From an uncultured Crocinitomix sp. (GTDB taxonomy: Bacteria; Bacteroidota; Bacteroidia; Flavobacteriales_D; Crocinitomicaceae), in assembly GCA_905478225.1 (NCBI GenBank), contig CAJQHR010000004.1, forward strand, positions 91,369 through 155,368: 64,000 nt of DNA, given 5' to 3'. Within the stretch, counting starts at the first letter, position 1; every line of letters starts with the position of its first letter. The notes under the pieces were generated by a model. It was given only the letters and a program-made list of their open reading frames with translations, was not told where the DNA came from and did no database searches. Position numbers and translations under genes: made by a program. This document shows positions 1 through 9,640 of the stretch, one piece after another.

Positions 1-982
1 TACGCACTCGAAGTCCTTTCCAAGGTGTGTTTTTACTGACAATAACTGGGCATCCATTTGCCCATGACTCCACTATGGCATGGCCATAATTTTCATGCAT
101 GGTTGGTAATATAAAATAGTCGGCGTATAAAAAAGTGGTTGGCACTAATGCTGGATTTAATGGTCCTTTATATTCAATAGACACATTGCCATAATCTTTG
201 ATATTATTTTTTAACTTTTTAAAATAAGCCTCATCCTCAATATTTCCATAAATATGGAATTCTACTTTTTGATCTGTTTTGACTGCTTTTATTGCCTCTA
301 CAGCTAAGTGCAAGTTTTTCTTAATTGCAATTCTGCTAATAAATAGAAACCTTATTAAGCCGGTATTTCTCTTTTCGACAATATCCTCTAATAACAATTG
401 TTGAGCTGTTGGAATATTTTGCGCGACTACAATCTCGGCGCTAGAGCCATATGCTGCTCGAATTTCCTTTTCTTCCTCTAAAGTGGAGGCATGCCATGTA
501 ACACGCTTATAGAATCGCATTAATTTGGTAATTCGTAAAAAGAGTGATTTTTTAACTTTCTTTATTTCTAGCGCACCTGCACCCAACATTCCCCTCGGGG
601 CAATTATAATTGGAATTTTCTTAACCAATGACATGGGTACCAGGGTATACAACTTAGAAAATAGACTATTCAAATAAAGGATATCTGGATCAATTTCAAG
701 AATATTTCCCTTAATTGCTGCAGATTTCATATTGCCACGACTCATATACTTAATCATGACGCCATCTTTATCAAACCATTGATCCAATTCAATATCTGGG
801 TATGGTTCAGTTTCGCCCAAATCAAAGGCGCTGGTTAATACATAAAACTCAAATTCGTCTTTTAGCGCATTCACAATATTTGCTACTGAACGTATGGGTC
901 CACCAGCCTTAAAGCCTGGTTCGTACCAATCCATACAGATTAAAATCCGCTTTTGTTTTTTGTCTTTACCCTGTGATTCCAT
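1..982 (-). CDS. GT4-family glycosyltransferase, C-terminus beyond window
   Basis: This gene is absent from the ORF track because it runs off the left edge. I translated it from the minus strand. It starts at the ATG whose complement is 980-982 (MESQGKDKK...) and stays open for 327 codons to base 2. The N-terminus reads ILICMDWYEPGFKAGGP, the typical GT-B entry with a glycine-rich nucleotide-sugar loop. The far end has HENYGHAIVESWANGCPVI, the GT4 E-x7-E donor-binding region. A GT4 enzyme transfers a sugar from a nucleotide donor onto a growing surface glycan at the cytoplasmic membrane face. Its start overlaps the 3' end of asnB by 17 bases on the same strand, so the two are co-transcribed, probably in an O-antigen or capsule cluster. 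The specific sugar cannot be told. Confidence 0.85.
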   Translation of the reverse strand, partial: MESQGKDKKQKRILICMDWYEPGFKAGGPIRSVANIVNALKDEFEFYVLTSAFDLGETEPYPDIELDQWFDKDGVMIKYMSRGNMKSAAIKGNILEIDPDILYLNSLFSKLYTLVPMSLVKKIPIIIAPRGMLGAGALEIKKVKKSLFLRITKLMRFYKRVTWHASTLEEEKEIRAAYGSSAEIVVAQNIPTAQQLLLEDIVEKRNTGLIRFLFISRIAIKKNLHLAVEAIKAVKTDQKVEFHIYGNIEDEAYFKKLKNNIKDYGNVSIEYKGPLNPALVPTTFLYADYFILPTMHENYGHAIVESWANGCPVIVSKNTPWKGLRVR

Positions 983-2843
983 TTTCTTTAATCCAATCTC
1001 CTAAGCTCACCAACGGCCAAATTCTTGACCAAGTGACACGCTTATTGTTGTTTAAAAACTGCTTCCAGTAATTGTCGATCCCTTTCTCTCTAAAATAGGA
1101 AATCTTTTTTAATTCATTCAATCGCTCCTCACAAAACTCTTTTAGTTCTTGCTTCATCCACGTTTCATATGGCAAAACAAAACCCATTTTTTTACGGTTA
1201 TGTATTTCCTCAGGTATTAAATGCTGGAACGAATCTACCAATAATTTTTTTGGTGTAATTGGTTTTTTAATCGCGTCTCGAATACCTAAAACATAAGATA
1301 CCAATTCGTGATCTAAAAAAGGAACTCTCACCTCTAAGCCATTTGCCATACTCATTTGGTCCGCATCACGCAACAATACGTTTTGCATATATGTTGTCAT
1401 TTCTGCAACAGAAATACGACTCAGAGGTTGTAAACCCCACCCTTGTTTTTTAAACCCAATAAGTTCATGTGTATCCATTAATACCCGGCTTTCTGGTAAA
1501 TTATTTGTCTTTAATAAACTAGTCACCTGGTCGTCCATAGACACTTGGCGGTAATATTGATATATATATTCTAAATCAAAAGTTGGTGATTTTAATATCT
1601 CCCTAATTTTGGCAGACTCAATGGTTCCTTTTATTGCGTGATTGAGGTTTCCCATTGGCTTGCGCATATAAACAGGAAAACTATATAACCATTTTTTAGA
1701 TTGCAAACTTGGCACTTGATTAAAGATACTATATCCTCCAAACAATTCATCTCCACCTAAACCTGAAAGTGCCATTTTTATGCCCACTTCCTTTGTCTTT
1801 TTAGAAACAACAAAAGTGTTTAAACCATCACCACTGGGATGATCCATAAACTTAAAAGCTGTTGGAATAAGCTCTTTAAATTCATCAACCCCCAACTCTA
1901 TTTCATGGTGATTCGTTTTGTAAAGATCCGCAACTTGCTTGGCATATTTTGCCTCAGAAAACTCCTCCTCTTTAAATGATACGGAAAACGTATCGATTTT
2001 TTGATCGTGTTTTTCACTCATCAATGCCACAATGATCGAACTGTCAATACCACCCGACAAAAATGCACCGAAAGGCACATCAGAAACCAACCTACGTTCA
2101 ACACTTTCGCTCAATTTATTCTGAACCTGGTCTTGAACATCACTCAACGAGTTGCTCGCTTTATAAAAATCTTTAGTTGGATTCCAATACGTTTTAAACT
2201 TCGGTTCCATCTCCTCACTCAAGGTGATTTGTTGCCCTGGCATGAGCATAAAAAGACCTTCTATAATTGTATAAGGCGCATGTACCGTTTGGTAACGCAG
2301 ATAATCAACTAATCCTTCTTCTGAAATTTTTCGATTTACCAAATTTGACGCTAAAATGGATTTGATTGATGAAGAAAAAATAATTTCATCATTGTTCAAT
2401 ACATAATAGAGGGGCTTAATTCCCAAACGATCGCGCGCAATAAATAATTTTTTATCTACTGTGTCCCAAATGGCAAAAGCAAACATTCCATTAAACATGC
2501 GCAAACAATTTTCGCCGTATTTAATATAAGCGGCAAGTACCACTTCAGTATCACTTGTTGTAGTAAAAGGGTAATCAGTTAACTCGGCTTTTATGGATTT
2601 AAAATTATAAACCTCACCATTAAAAACCATGATATAGCGTCCGTCGTGCGATTTAAAAGGCTGGTTAGATTGTTCCGTTGGGTCAAGAATTGCAAGGCGT
2701 CTATGTCCTAAAAAAATATGATCGTCTGTAAATATGCCCTCAGCATATGGTCCGCGCTGTGCAAGTGCATCATTCATTTTGGCAATTATATTCGGATCAT
2801 ACGAATTGCCAGAGAATTTATAAACACCATTGATTCCGCACAT
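966..2843 (-). CDS. asnB: Asparagine synthase (glutamine-hydrolysing), surface-glycan type
   Basis: Class II glutamine amidotransferase of 625 aa. It begins MCGINGV, so after Met removal Cys2 is the glutaminase nucleophile. The N-terminal Ntn domain (about 1-200) keeps RDRLGIKPLYY and NGEVYN. The C-terminal ATP-dependent synthetase domain carries the pyrophosphate loop SGGIDSS near residue 265 and SGLGGDELFGGY further on. Family activity: glutamine plus aspartate plus ATP gives asparagine; paralogues in polysaccharide clusters may amidate sugar acids. It is translationally coupled to the downstream GT4 gene (17-base overlap), which favours a role in glycan assembly over housekeeping asparagine supply. 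That role is inferred from context. Length and motifs are intact. Confidence 0.92.
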   Translation of the reverse strand: MCGINGVYKFSGNSYDPNIIAKMNDALAQRGPYAEGIFTDDHIFLGHRRLAILDPTEQSNQPFKSHDGRYIMVFNGEVYNFKSIKAELTDYPFTTTSDTEVVLAAYIKYGENCLRMFNGMFAFAIWDTVDKKLFIARDRLGIKPLYYVLNNDEIIFSSSIKSILASNLVNRKISEEGLVDYLRYQTVHAPYTIIEGLFMLMPGQQITLSEEMEPKFKTYWNPTKDFYKASNSLSDVQDQVQNKLSESVERRLVSDVPFGAFLSGGIDSSIIVALMSEKHDQKIDTFSVSFKEEEFSEAKYAKQVADLYKTNHHEIELGVDEFKELIPTAFKFMDHPSGDGLNTFVVSKKTKEVGIKMALSGLGGDELFGGYSIFNQVPSLQSKKWLYSFPVYMRKPMGNLNHAIKGTIESAKIREILKSPTFDLEYIYQYYRQVSMDDQVTSLLKTNNLPESRVLMDTHELIGFKKQGWGLQPLSRISVAEMTTYMQNVLLRDADQMSMANGLEVRVPFLDHELVSYVLGIRDAIKKPITPKKLLVDSFQHLIPEEIHNRKKMGFVLPYETWMKQELKEFCEERLNELKKISYFREKGIDNYWKQFLNNNKRVTWSRIWPLVSLGDWIKENGITG

Positions 2844-2942
2844 AATTTTATACCCTTTGCTTTTTTGATTTTTTACGTCTAAAAACGGATTTTAATAGCC
2901 GCATCTCCGCGTAAAATTACATAGTTTTATTGAGATTCAGAC

Positions 2943-2974
2943 TTGCACTGGATTAAAATAATTTCTTACTTTAG
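2943..2974 (+). promoter_or_regulatory. Candidate Bacteroidota promoter for the sugar operon
   Basis: TTG at 2943-2945, then 21 bases, then TACTTTAG at 2967-2974. This fits the Bacteroidota -33 TTG / -7 TAnnTTTG pattern with one mismatch in the -7 box. It lies about 30 bases upstream of the GTG start of the permease gene, leaving a short leader. Confidence 0.5.
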
Positions 2975-3003
2975 CATACATCTATTAAATCGATTTAAAT
3001 TAA

Positions 3004-4425
3004 GTGACTGAAAAAAAGCAATCAACAGTTTTCGCATTTATAATTATTACCGTTTTGTTCTTTCTTTGGGGAGGAATAACGTCCATAAATGACGTTTTAA
3101 TTGATAATTATAAAACGCTACATGAGCTGACCGATTTGCAATCAATGTATATTTTGCTTGCTTTTTTTGGTGCCTATGGCATTGGTTCATTTGCTTATTA
3201 TCTGTATTCGCAAAGTTATGGAGACCCTATTAATAAATTAGGCTATAAAAAAGGAATATTAATGGGCTTATTTGTTGCAGGAATTGGCTGCCTCTCTTTA
3301 TACCCATTATCTGCCACGGGAAACTATTACGCTTGTTTAAGTTCGTTTTTTGTAATTGGATTGGGATTAACACTACTCCAAATTTCTTGCAACCCTTATA
3401 TTGCAATTCTAGGATCAGACGATTCTGCCAGTTCACGATTAAATTTATCACAAGGTTTTAATTCACTAGGAACAACTGTTGGACCTTTAATTGCAGGTTA
3501 TCTTATACTAAGTTACGCTTCAAAAACAGCGGCAATTCAAGACTTGTATTTGTATTGCGGTATATTGTTCTTTCTTTTTGCTTTTCTATTATTGGGGATT
3601 AAGTTGCCCGACTATAAATCAACCGAAGCAGTTAAGTTGGAAGGCAGTGCATTTCAATTTTCACATTTAAAAGCTGGTATGCTCGCCATTTTCTTTTACG
3701 TGGGCGCGGAAGTAATGATTGGTGGTAAAATTATGGCCTACATAAAATTACCTGAAATTGGTAATTTATCGCAGTCTGACGCCGTTTCCTACTTGGGGAT
3801 TTATTGGGGAGGCGCTATGATAGGGCGACTAGCTATTTCAGTTATTTCAAGTCGAAAATTTGATTTGACCAAGAAAATATTCTACGGTTTCATTACAGTT
3901 CTAATTACCTACTTAGCCATTGTCCTATTTATTTCAACTAAAGAAATTATATCCAAGGCAGACGCTGGCGCACAAACCAATGGGGTTATAAGCATTTTTA
4001 AAGAAACATTTTATGAAATTAGGCACATAGGTTGGTTCATTGCCATTCAATTTATTCTGATGTTGGTTTTTAGAAAATCAAGTGGAAAACTACTTGGTAT
4101 ATTCGCTGCACTAATTATTGCTTCCCTATTAATTGCATTTTTTGTGGAAGGAAAAATAGCATTGTGGTGCATCTTAGGCATAGGGTTATTTAACTCTATA
4201 ATGTGGTCAAATATATTTACCTTATCAATTGTTGGTTTAAACGAATACACCAGTCAAGGATCATCATTATTAATTATTATGATTATTGGAGGAGCGATTC
4301 TTCCACTCGGAATGGGCTGGCTTTCAGACACTTTTGAAAGCATAAAAATCGGCTTTCTTTTTCCAATTATTTCTTATCTTTACATCTTATACTTCGGTTT
4401 ATACGGAAGCAGAACAAAGCATTAA
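3004..4425 (+). CDS. FucP-like MFS sugar permease
   Basis: Integral membrane protein of 473 aa with about 12 hydrophobic segments. It resembles the FucP/GluP (fucose/glucose-galactose) branch of the major facilitator superfamily: FFLWGGITSINDVL in the first helix and LGLTLLQISCNPYIAILG in the fourth are hallmarks of that branch, as is the NLSQGFNSLGTTVGPL stretch. Expected role: proton-coupled import of a monosaccharide across the inner membrane. The start is GTG at 3004; no ATG gives a better N-terminus. Only three bases separate it from the ROK sugar kinase, which is followed by a GH92 mannosidase, so the likely substrate is mannose or a related hexose. The substrate is inferred from neighbours. 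Confidence 0.85.
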   Translation: MTEKKQSTVFAFIIITVLFFLWGGITSINDVLIDNYKTLHELTDLQSMYILLAFFGAYGIGSFAYYLYSQSYGDPINKLGYKKGILMGLFVAGIGCLSLYPLSATGNYYACLSSFFVIGLGLTLLQISCNPYIAILGSDDSASSRLNLSQGFNSLGTTVGPLIAGYLILSYASKTAAIQDLYLYCGILFFLFAFLLLGIKLPDYKSTEAVKLEGSAFQFSHLKAGMLAIFFYVGAEVMIGGKIMAYIKLPEIGNLSQSDAVSYLGIYWGGAMIGRLAISVISSRKFDLTKKIFYGFITVLITYLAIVLFISTKEIISKADAGAQTNGVISIFKETFYEIRHIGWFIAIQFILMLVFRKSSGKLLGIFAALIIASLLIAFFVEGKIALWCILGIGLFNSIMWSNIFTLSIVGLNEYTSQGSSLLIIMIIGGAILPLGMGWLSDTFESIKIGFLFPIISYLYILYFGLYGSRTKH

Positions 4426-4428
4426 TTT

Positions 4429-5373
4429 ATGAGCAACTATTTAGGAATTGATATTGGGGGGACGAACATTTGTTATGGCATTGTAAACGCTGAAGGCGAA
4501 TTTCTCTATGAAAATACCATTAAAACCGAAACCGTTGAAACTGCCGAAGCATTAGCGGATCAGATTTACAAAGACGTTAAAAAGAAAGCGAAGTTCGTAG
4601 GGATTGGTATTGGGGCTCCAAGTGTAAATGAAAAAACCCAATCCATTGAATTTGCGCCCAATCTAAATTGGGGTGATATTATTTCTTTAGACGAAATTTT
4701 CAATACAAAATTTGATTTAGAAGTGAATGCCGTGAATGATGCAAATGCAGCAGCTATTGGTGAAAAATGCTATGGTGAAGCCACTGAAATGGAAAACTTT
4801 GCGGTGATTACGTTGGGAACAGGCATTGGACTTGGCATGTATATCAACAATAACTTAGTTACAGGTTCAAACGGATTAGCCGGGGAATTAGGACATACGG
4901 TTGTAAGAAGAGATGGACGCGAATGCAATTGCGGAAACTTTGGGTGTTTAGAAACTTATATTGCAAAAGACGGTATAGTTCGCACGGCAAAAGAAAAACT
5001 AGAATTCAGTAGTGGTGGATCAATGCTCAACAATATATCACCAAGTGACCTTTCTCCAACAGAAGTATTTAAAGCAGCAAGAAAAGAGGACCCCGTTTCG
5101 TTAGAAGTAGTTGATACAGTAACACGCGACTTGGCCTTTGCAATTTCTAATCTTATTAATATTTTGGACTTAGAATGTGTTTTTCTTTCAGGAGGAATTT
5201 CAAAAAATGGCAACTTGTTAAAACGCAAAACAGAAAAACACCTAAAAATGAACGTTTTACCGAACCTACGAGACAAGTCGTTACTTAAAATATCTTCACT
5301 AAACGAAAAAAATAGTGGGATTTTAGGAGCTGTCGCTTCCATCCATTCAAAAATGGCTATTCTCATCAACTAA
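4429..5373 (+). CDS. ROK-family sugar kinase (glucokinase/mannokinase type)
   Basis: Cytoplasmic kinase of 314 aa. The N-terminal phosphate loop reads LGIDIGGTNI. The ROK signature is present, with ELGHTVVRRDGRECNCGNFGC and the zinc-binding CxCGxxGC cysteines around residues 164-174. NDANAAAIGE supplies the catalytic Asp region (VNDANAAA). It would phosphorylate the hexose imported by the upstream permease, using ATP. Being sandwiched between a sugar permease and a GH92 alpha-mannosidase suggests mannose as substrate, giving mannose-6-phosphate. Glucose or fructose cannot be excluded from sequence. Intact and of normal length. Confidence 0.88.
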   Translation: MSNYLGIDIGGTNICYGIVNAEGEFLYENTIKTETVETAEALADQIYKDVKKKAKFVGIGIGAPSVNEKTQSIEFAPNLNWGDIISLDEIFNTKFDLEVNAVNDANAAAIGEKCYGEATEMENFAVITLGTGIGLGMYINNNLVTGSNGLAGELGHTVVRRDGRECNCGNFGCLETYIAKDGIVRTAKEKLEFSSGGSMLNNISPSDLSPTEVFKAARKEDPVSLEVVDTVTRDLAFAISNLINILDLECVFLSGGISKNGNLLKRKTEKHLKMNVLPNLRDKSLLKISSLNEKNSGILGAVASIHSKMAILIN

Positions 5374-5384
5374 TAAAAAACTTT

Positions 5385-8282
5385 ATGGGACGAATTCTCG
5401 GCGTACTATTGGGAATTTTATGTACGGCTACATTTGCGCAAGAAAAAGCCCTGCATGAATATGTAAACCCATTTATTGGAACTGGTGGACACGGACATAC
5501 ATATCCCGGCGTTTCGGCTCCCTTTGGAATGATGCAACTCTCTCCAGATTCAAGACTTGATGGCTGGGATGGTTGCGGAGGTTATCATTATTCAGATTCT
5601 GTAATCTATGGTTTTAGTCATACCCATTTGAGCGGAACAGGTGTTTCGGACTATGGTGATTTGCTCATTATGCCGTTTACAGGAACACCAAGCTGGGAAA
5701 ATGGCAGCGAAAAATCAAACGAAGGGTACGGTTCTAATTTTAGTCATGACAATGAAAAGGCAAATGCCGGAAGTTATTCTGTATTCTTAACAGATGATAA
5801 AATCAATGTAGAATTAACATCTACCCAGCGTTGTGGTATGCATCAATACACCTATCCTGAATGGGAAACCAAAAAGGTAATCATTGATCTTGAACACAGA
5901 GATATGTTGTTAGATTCAGATTTGATTCTATTGAACGACTCCACCCTAATGGGGAAACGCATTTCAAAAGCCTGGGCAACTGAACAACATTTTTACTTCA
6001 CAATTCAATTTTCTGAAGCCGCCAAAAAAACGTCATTTCAAAAGAGTGACGCAGGAAAAGCCTCAAAACTAATGCTCGAATTTGGTCATGTCAATCCCGT
6101 TTTAACAGTTAAAGTTGGAATTTCGGCAGTAGATATGAATGGCGCCAAGAAGAATTTAAAGGCCGAAATGCCTGAATGGGATATTGCAAAATATCGAAAC
6201 GATTGCCAAACACTTTGGGATAAAGAACTAGGCAAAATTGAAGCAAATACGAATAGCCCATACATTAAAAGCACTTTTTACACCGCACTTTATCATTCCT
6301 TTCTAAATCCCAACGTTTTTTCAGATGTGGACGGAAGATACCGCGGAATGGACCAAAACATTCATACCGCTCGAAACCACAACCAATACACCGTTTTTTC
6401 GCTGTGGGATACCTTTAGAGCAACGCATCCGTTGTTCACAATTACACAACAAGAACGAACAAAAGATTTTATTCAAACATTCTTGGCACAATACAGACAA
6501 GGCAGAAGCTTGCCTATTTGGGAACTTTCAGGCAACTATACAGGCTGTATGATCGGATATCATTCCATTCCAGTAATTGTTGATGCTTATGTAAAAGGAA
6601 TACGGGATTTTGATGCCGAATTAGCACTAACAGCAATGCGACATAGTGCAGAGCAATATCATCTTGGTTTAGAGGCGTATCGCAAACAAGGATATATCTC
6701 ATCCGAGGACGAATCTGAATCCGTTTCGAAAACATTAGAGTATGCTTATGATGATTGGTGTATTGCCGTATTTGCAGATTCATTGGGTCAAGATTCATTG
6801 GCAGATTATTATTATAAAAGAGCACAGTACTATAAAAACATCTTTAATTCTGAAAGCCTGTTTATGCAGCCCCGTTATAATGGTGGTTGGAAAATAGGGT
6901 TTAAACCTGATGAAGTTACGTTTGATTATACAGAGGCAAACTCTTGGCAATATTCTTTATTTGTGCCGCAAGATACAGATGGCTTAATTGATTTATTAGG
7001 TGGCCGAGATAGTTTAGAGAATTGGTTGGATCGATTGTTCACCGTATCATCCGAAACTAGCGGACGGAATCAAGCAGACATTACTGGATTAATTGGTCAA
7101 TACGCGCACGGTAACGAACCAAGCCATCACATGGCTTATTTGTACAACTTCACAAAGTCGCCTTGGAAAGGTCAAGAAAAAATTGGGCAAATCATGCACT
7201 CATTATACAATTCTAATCCTGATGGTTTGAGTGGCAATGAGGACTGCGGTCAAATGTCTTCGTGGTACGTTCTTAGTGCCATGGGCTTTTATTCTTTTGC
7301 TCCTGGATCTGATGTTTACTTAACTGGAACACCCATGTTAGATTCTGCCAAACTACATTTAGAAAACGGCAACGACTTTGCTATGAAACGCATCAATTAC
7401 ATTGCCGGTAACGTATATGTAAAAGCCATATTCCTAAACGGTGATAAATTAAATCGCAATTTTATTTATCACCATGAAATTATGAATGGAGGAGAATTAT
7501 TATTTGAAATGGGTGACAGGCCAGCAGCACCAGCTTCAGAATTCCCGACTTCATCCGTTGCCAAATCTCCCCTGCTCCCTTCGCCCGTGTTTTCAGATGC
7601 AACACCTTCATTTGAAAAGAAAACTAGAATTGGCATAAATCCCAACACTTCGGACCCTGTATTGATGCATTACACTCTTGACGGCTCTAATCCGACAAAG
7701 AAATCAAAAGTTTATAAAAAACCCATTAAGCTCAAAAAATCAACTTTAATTAAAGTGCGGTCTTTTGCAAATGGACAAAGTAGTTTTGCAGTTGAAGGAG
7801 ATTTCAAGCGTGTTAATGCAAATTGGGACATTCAAGTCGGATCAGAATACGCCAATCAATACGCTGCCGGCGGCGACCGTGCTTTGATAGATCAAATTAG
7901 AGGTGGCAATGATTTTAGAACTGGTGCTTGGCAAGGTTACTATGACACCGATCTCGAAGTATCGATCGACTTTAAAAAGAAGAAAAAAATCGAATCCATA
8001 CAAATGCGTTTCTTACAGGATATTCGTTCATGGGTTTGGTTTCCGTCAGAAGTCACCTTCATGATTTCAGACGACGGCAAAAATTGGTACCCTATTCATA
8101 CCGCTAAAAACACTGCTCCAATAGATGAATACGGTTCAATCACCCAAGAATTTGGTTTTGAAAAAGTCTTAAAAACGCAATATCTAAAAGTTACTGCAAA
8201 GAACAGAGGTATTTGCCCTGATTGGCATTTGGGCGCCGGGAATCCGACATGGATTTTTGCAGATGAGATTATGGTCAATTAG
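5385..8282 (+). CDS. GH92 alpha-mannosidase with C-terminal carbohydrate-binding modules
   Basis: Exported enzyme of 965 aa with signal peptide MGRILGVLLGILCTATFAQ. The first 700 residues are a glycoside hydrolase family 92 exo-alpha-mannosidase: N-terminal VNPFIGTGGHGHTYPGVS, then GNEPSHH near residue 576 and GNEDCGQMSSWY near 616, the conserved calcium and catalytic motifs of the family. GH92 enzymes release mannose from N-glycans or mannans, using Ca2+. After about residue 740 there is a chitobiase/hexosaminidase-type Ig-like domain (MHYTLDGSNPT) and then an F5/8 type C-like (discoidin) domain to the end. It is last in the permease-kinase-mannosidase operon, so released mannose can be imported and phosphorylated. 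No SusC/SusD pair is adjacent. Confidence 0.93.
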   Translation: MGRILGVLLGILCTATFAQEKALHEYVNPFIGTGGHGHTYPGVSAPFGMMQLSPDSRLDGWDGCGGYHYSDSVIYGFSHTHLSGTGVSDYGDLLIMPFTGTPSWENGSEKSNEGYGSNFSHDNEKANAGSYSVFLTDDKINVELTSTQRCGMHQYTYPEWETKKVIIDLEHRDMLLDSDLILLNDSTLMGKRISKAWATEQHFYFTIQFSEAAKKTSFQKSDAGKASKLMLEFGHVNPVLTVKVGISAVDMNGAKKNLKAEMPEWDIAKYRNDCQTLWDKELGKIEANTNSPYIKSTFYTALYHSFLNPNVFSDVDGRYRGMDQNIHTARNHNQYTVFSLWDTFRATHPLFTITQQERTKDFIQTFLAQYRQGRSLPIWELSGNYTGCMIGYHSIPVIVDAYVKGIRDFDAELALTAMRHSAEQYHLGLEAYRKQGYISSEDESESVSKTLEYAYDDWCIAVFADSLGQDSLADYYYKRAQYYKNIFNSESLFMQPRYNGGWKIGFKPDEVTFDYTEANSWQYSLFVPQDTDGLIDLLGGRDSLENWLDRLFTVSSETSGRNQADITGLIGQYAHGNEPSHHMAYLYNFTKSPWKGQEKIGQIMHSLYNSNPDGLSGNEDCGQMSSWYVLSAMGFYSFAPGSDVYLTGTPMLDSAKLHLENGNDFAMKRINYIAGNVYVKAIFLNGDKLNRNFIYHHEIMNGGELLFEMGDRPAAPASEFPTSSVAKSPLLPSPVFSDATPSFEKKTRIGINPNTSDPVLMHYTLDGSNPTKKSKVYKKPIKLKKSTLIKVRSFANGQSSFAVEGDFKRVNANWDIQVGSEYANQYAAGGDRALIDQIRGGNDFRTGAWQGYYDTDLEVSIDFKKKKKIESIQMRFLQDIRSWVWFPSEVTFMISDDGKNWYPIHTAKNTAPIDEYGSITQEFGFEKVLKTQYLKVTAKNRGICPDWHLGAGNPTWIFADEIMVN

Positions 8283-8388
8283 ACTCTAAACTAACACATA
8301 CCTCTTAATCACATTCACTTTCTTTCAAAATCGGATTCCTCATAAGCACAAACGGCACCCCAATCGCATTTTTACGGTATAATCAATA

Positions 8389-8410
8389 CAATACCTTTTT
8401 TTAGGTATTG
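8389..8410. promoter_or_regulatory. Inverted-repeat operator candidate upstream of metal-uptake operon
   Basis: Perfect 8-base arms CAATACCT and AGGTATTG are separated by six T residues. The right arm overlaps the TTG -33 element of the promoter below, a good position for a repressor. It precedes a FecA-like/imelysin operon, so a metal-responsive repressor (Fur or DtxR class) is the natural guess, but this is inference. A similar half-site occurs at 40272-40296. Confidence 0.5.
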
Positions 8411-8438
8411 CATTCCCATTTCATAGCCATTACATTTG
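8408..8438 (+). promoter_or_regulatory. Promoter of DUF4856-imelysin-TonB receptor operon
   Basis: TTG at 8408-8410, a 20-base spacer, and TACATTTG at 8431-8438: a full match to the Bacteroidota TTG / TAnnTTTG pattern. The predicted transcription start is about 35 bases before the ATG at 8479. Confidence 0.65.
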
Positions 8439-8478
8439 CCGAAAGAAATTATTTAAAATTAATCTAAATAAGAATAAG

Positions 8479-9630
8479 ATGAAAAAAATGCGTTTCCTAC
8501 TGATTTTAATTGCGGCAACTTCAATTATAGCTTGCAAGAAAAAAGGATGTACAGACGAAACAGCTACTAACTATAGCGAAGAAGCAAAAAAAGATGATGG
8601 CACATGCGTTTATCCAGAACTTAGCATTCCTTCTACTTATTCGTTTACAGACACCTCAGGAAACAGCACCGTATCATTTGACGGACAAACCGATCGTTTA
8701 AATCAATTAGAGGAAATGGCGATTTATATGAAAGCCGGAACTGACCTCACACTTAATCCAGACATTTTAACAGCCATGTTTGAAAACGAAGGCGATAACG
8801 CCAACGATAATTTCAGCTTCTCCTCAACCAAACAATTAAAAAACAAATGCTTTGAAGTTGATGTTGCTTTATATGAAGGATATTTAACTTCACTTGCACT
8901 TGCCTCTGAAGATAATTCAGAAGTGGCTTCAAGCGGACAAGCAGGTGTATTAACATCTGGCACAAGCAAGTACTTATTTGCGGCTAATGGAATTGAATAT
9001 GCGCAAGTAATTGAGAAAGGATTAATGGGTGCCGTGTTCTTAAATCAAGCCTTAAACGTTTATTTCGGAGCAGACAAAATGAATGTTGACAATAGCTCTG
9101 CAGTAAGTGTAAGTGAAGGTAAATTTTACACTGAAATGGAACACCATTGGGATGAAGCCTTTGGATATTTTGGAGCTCCAATTGATTATCAAACAAATAC
9201 AGAAGATCTCAAATTTTGGACGAAGTACTATGATATTCAAGCCGCTGATTTAAGCCCAACACTTGTTATCATGAATTCCTTTTTAAAAGGAAGAGCGATT
9301 ATTTCGCAAGGTTTTGAAACATCTGAGCGTGACGAAGAAATTGAAAACATTCGTAAAGAATGGGAAAGACTTTCTGCGGCACAGGCCGTAACTTACTTAG
9401 AGGGCGCAGTTGAAAACTTTGGCACAGATAACGCTAAATTTTTGCACGAACTTTCTGAGGCTTATGCCTTTATTATTTGCTTAAAGTATGTAACACTTGA
9501 TACCCGTGTCATTAGCATAAGTCAAATTGAAAACTTGCGAGATGTAACTATCGGTAATGATTTTTGGGCAGTCACACTTTCAGACCTCAATTCGGCAATT
9601 GCTTCATTGAATTCTATTTACGGATTTTAA
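8479..9630 (+). CDS. DUF4856-like lipoprotein
   Basis: Lipoprotein of 383 aa. The signal peptide ends in a lipobox (SIIAC, Cys19). It is followed by a short Cys-flanked GCTDETATNY...DDGTC element, a small calcium-binding-like motif seen on many Bacteroidota surface proteins. The remainder (YSFTD...SFDGQTDRLNQLEEM onward) resembles the DUF4856 family, which is often encoded beside imelysin-like proteins and TonB receptors. Biochemical function is unknown; a role in metal (probably iron) handling at the outer membrane is inferred from the operon. It is first in a three-gene operon (10-base gap to the next gene). The start is the first ATG after an A-rich leader. Confidence 0.75.
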   Translation: MKKMRFLLILIAATSIIACKKKGCTDETATNYSEEAKKDDGTCVYPELSIPSTYSFTDTSGNSTVSFDGQTDRLNQLEEMAIYMKAGTDLTLNPDILTAMFENEGDNANDNFSFSSTKQLKNKCFEVDVALYEGYLTSLALASEDNSEVASSGQAGVLTSGTSKYLFAANGIEYAQVIEKGLMGAVFLNQALNVYFGADKMNVDNSSAVSVSEGKFYTEMEHHWDEAFGYFGAPIDYQTNTEDLKFWTKYYDIQAADLSPTLVIMNSFLKGRAIISQGFETSERDEEIENIRKEWERLSAAQAVTYLEGAVENFGTDNAKFLHELSEAYAFIICLKYVTLDTRVISISQIENLRDVTIGNDFWAVTLSDLNSAIASLNSIYGF

Positions 9631-9640
9631 CAGTTAAAAT

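Noticed and set aside
4956-5369. 137-codon ORF antisense to the ROK kinase
   Set aside because: It mirrors the kinase frame, and its low-complexity Ser/Leu content is typical of a shadow ORF.
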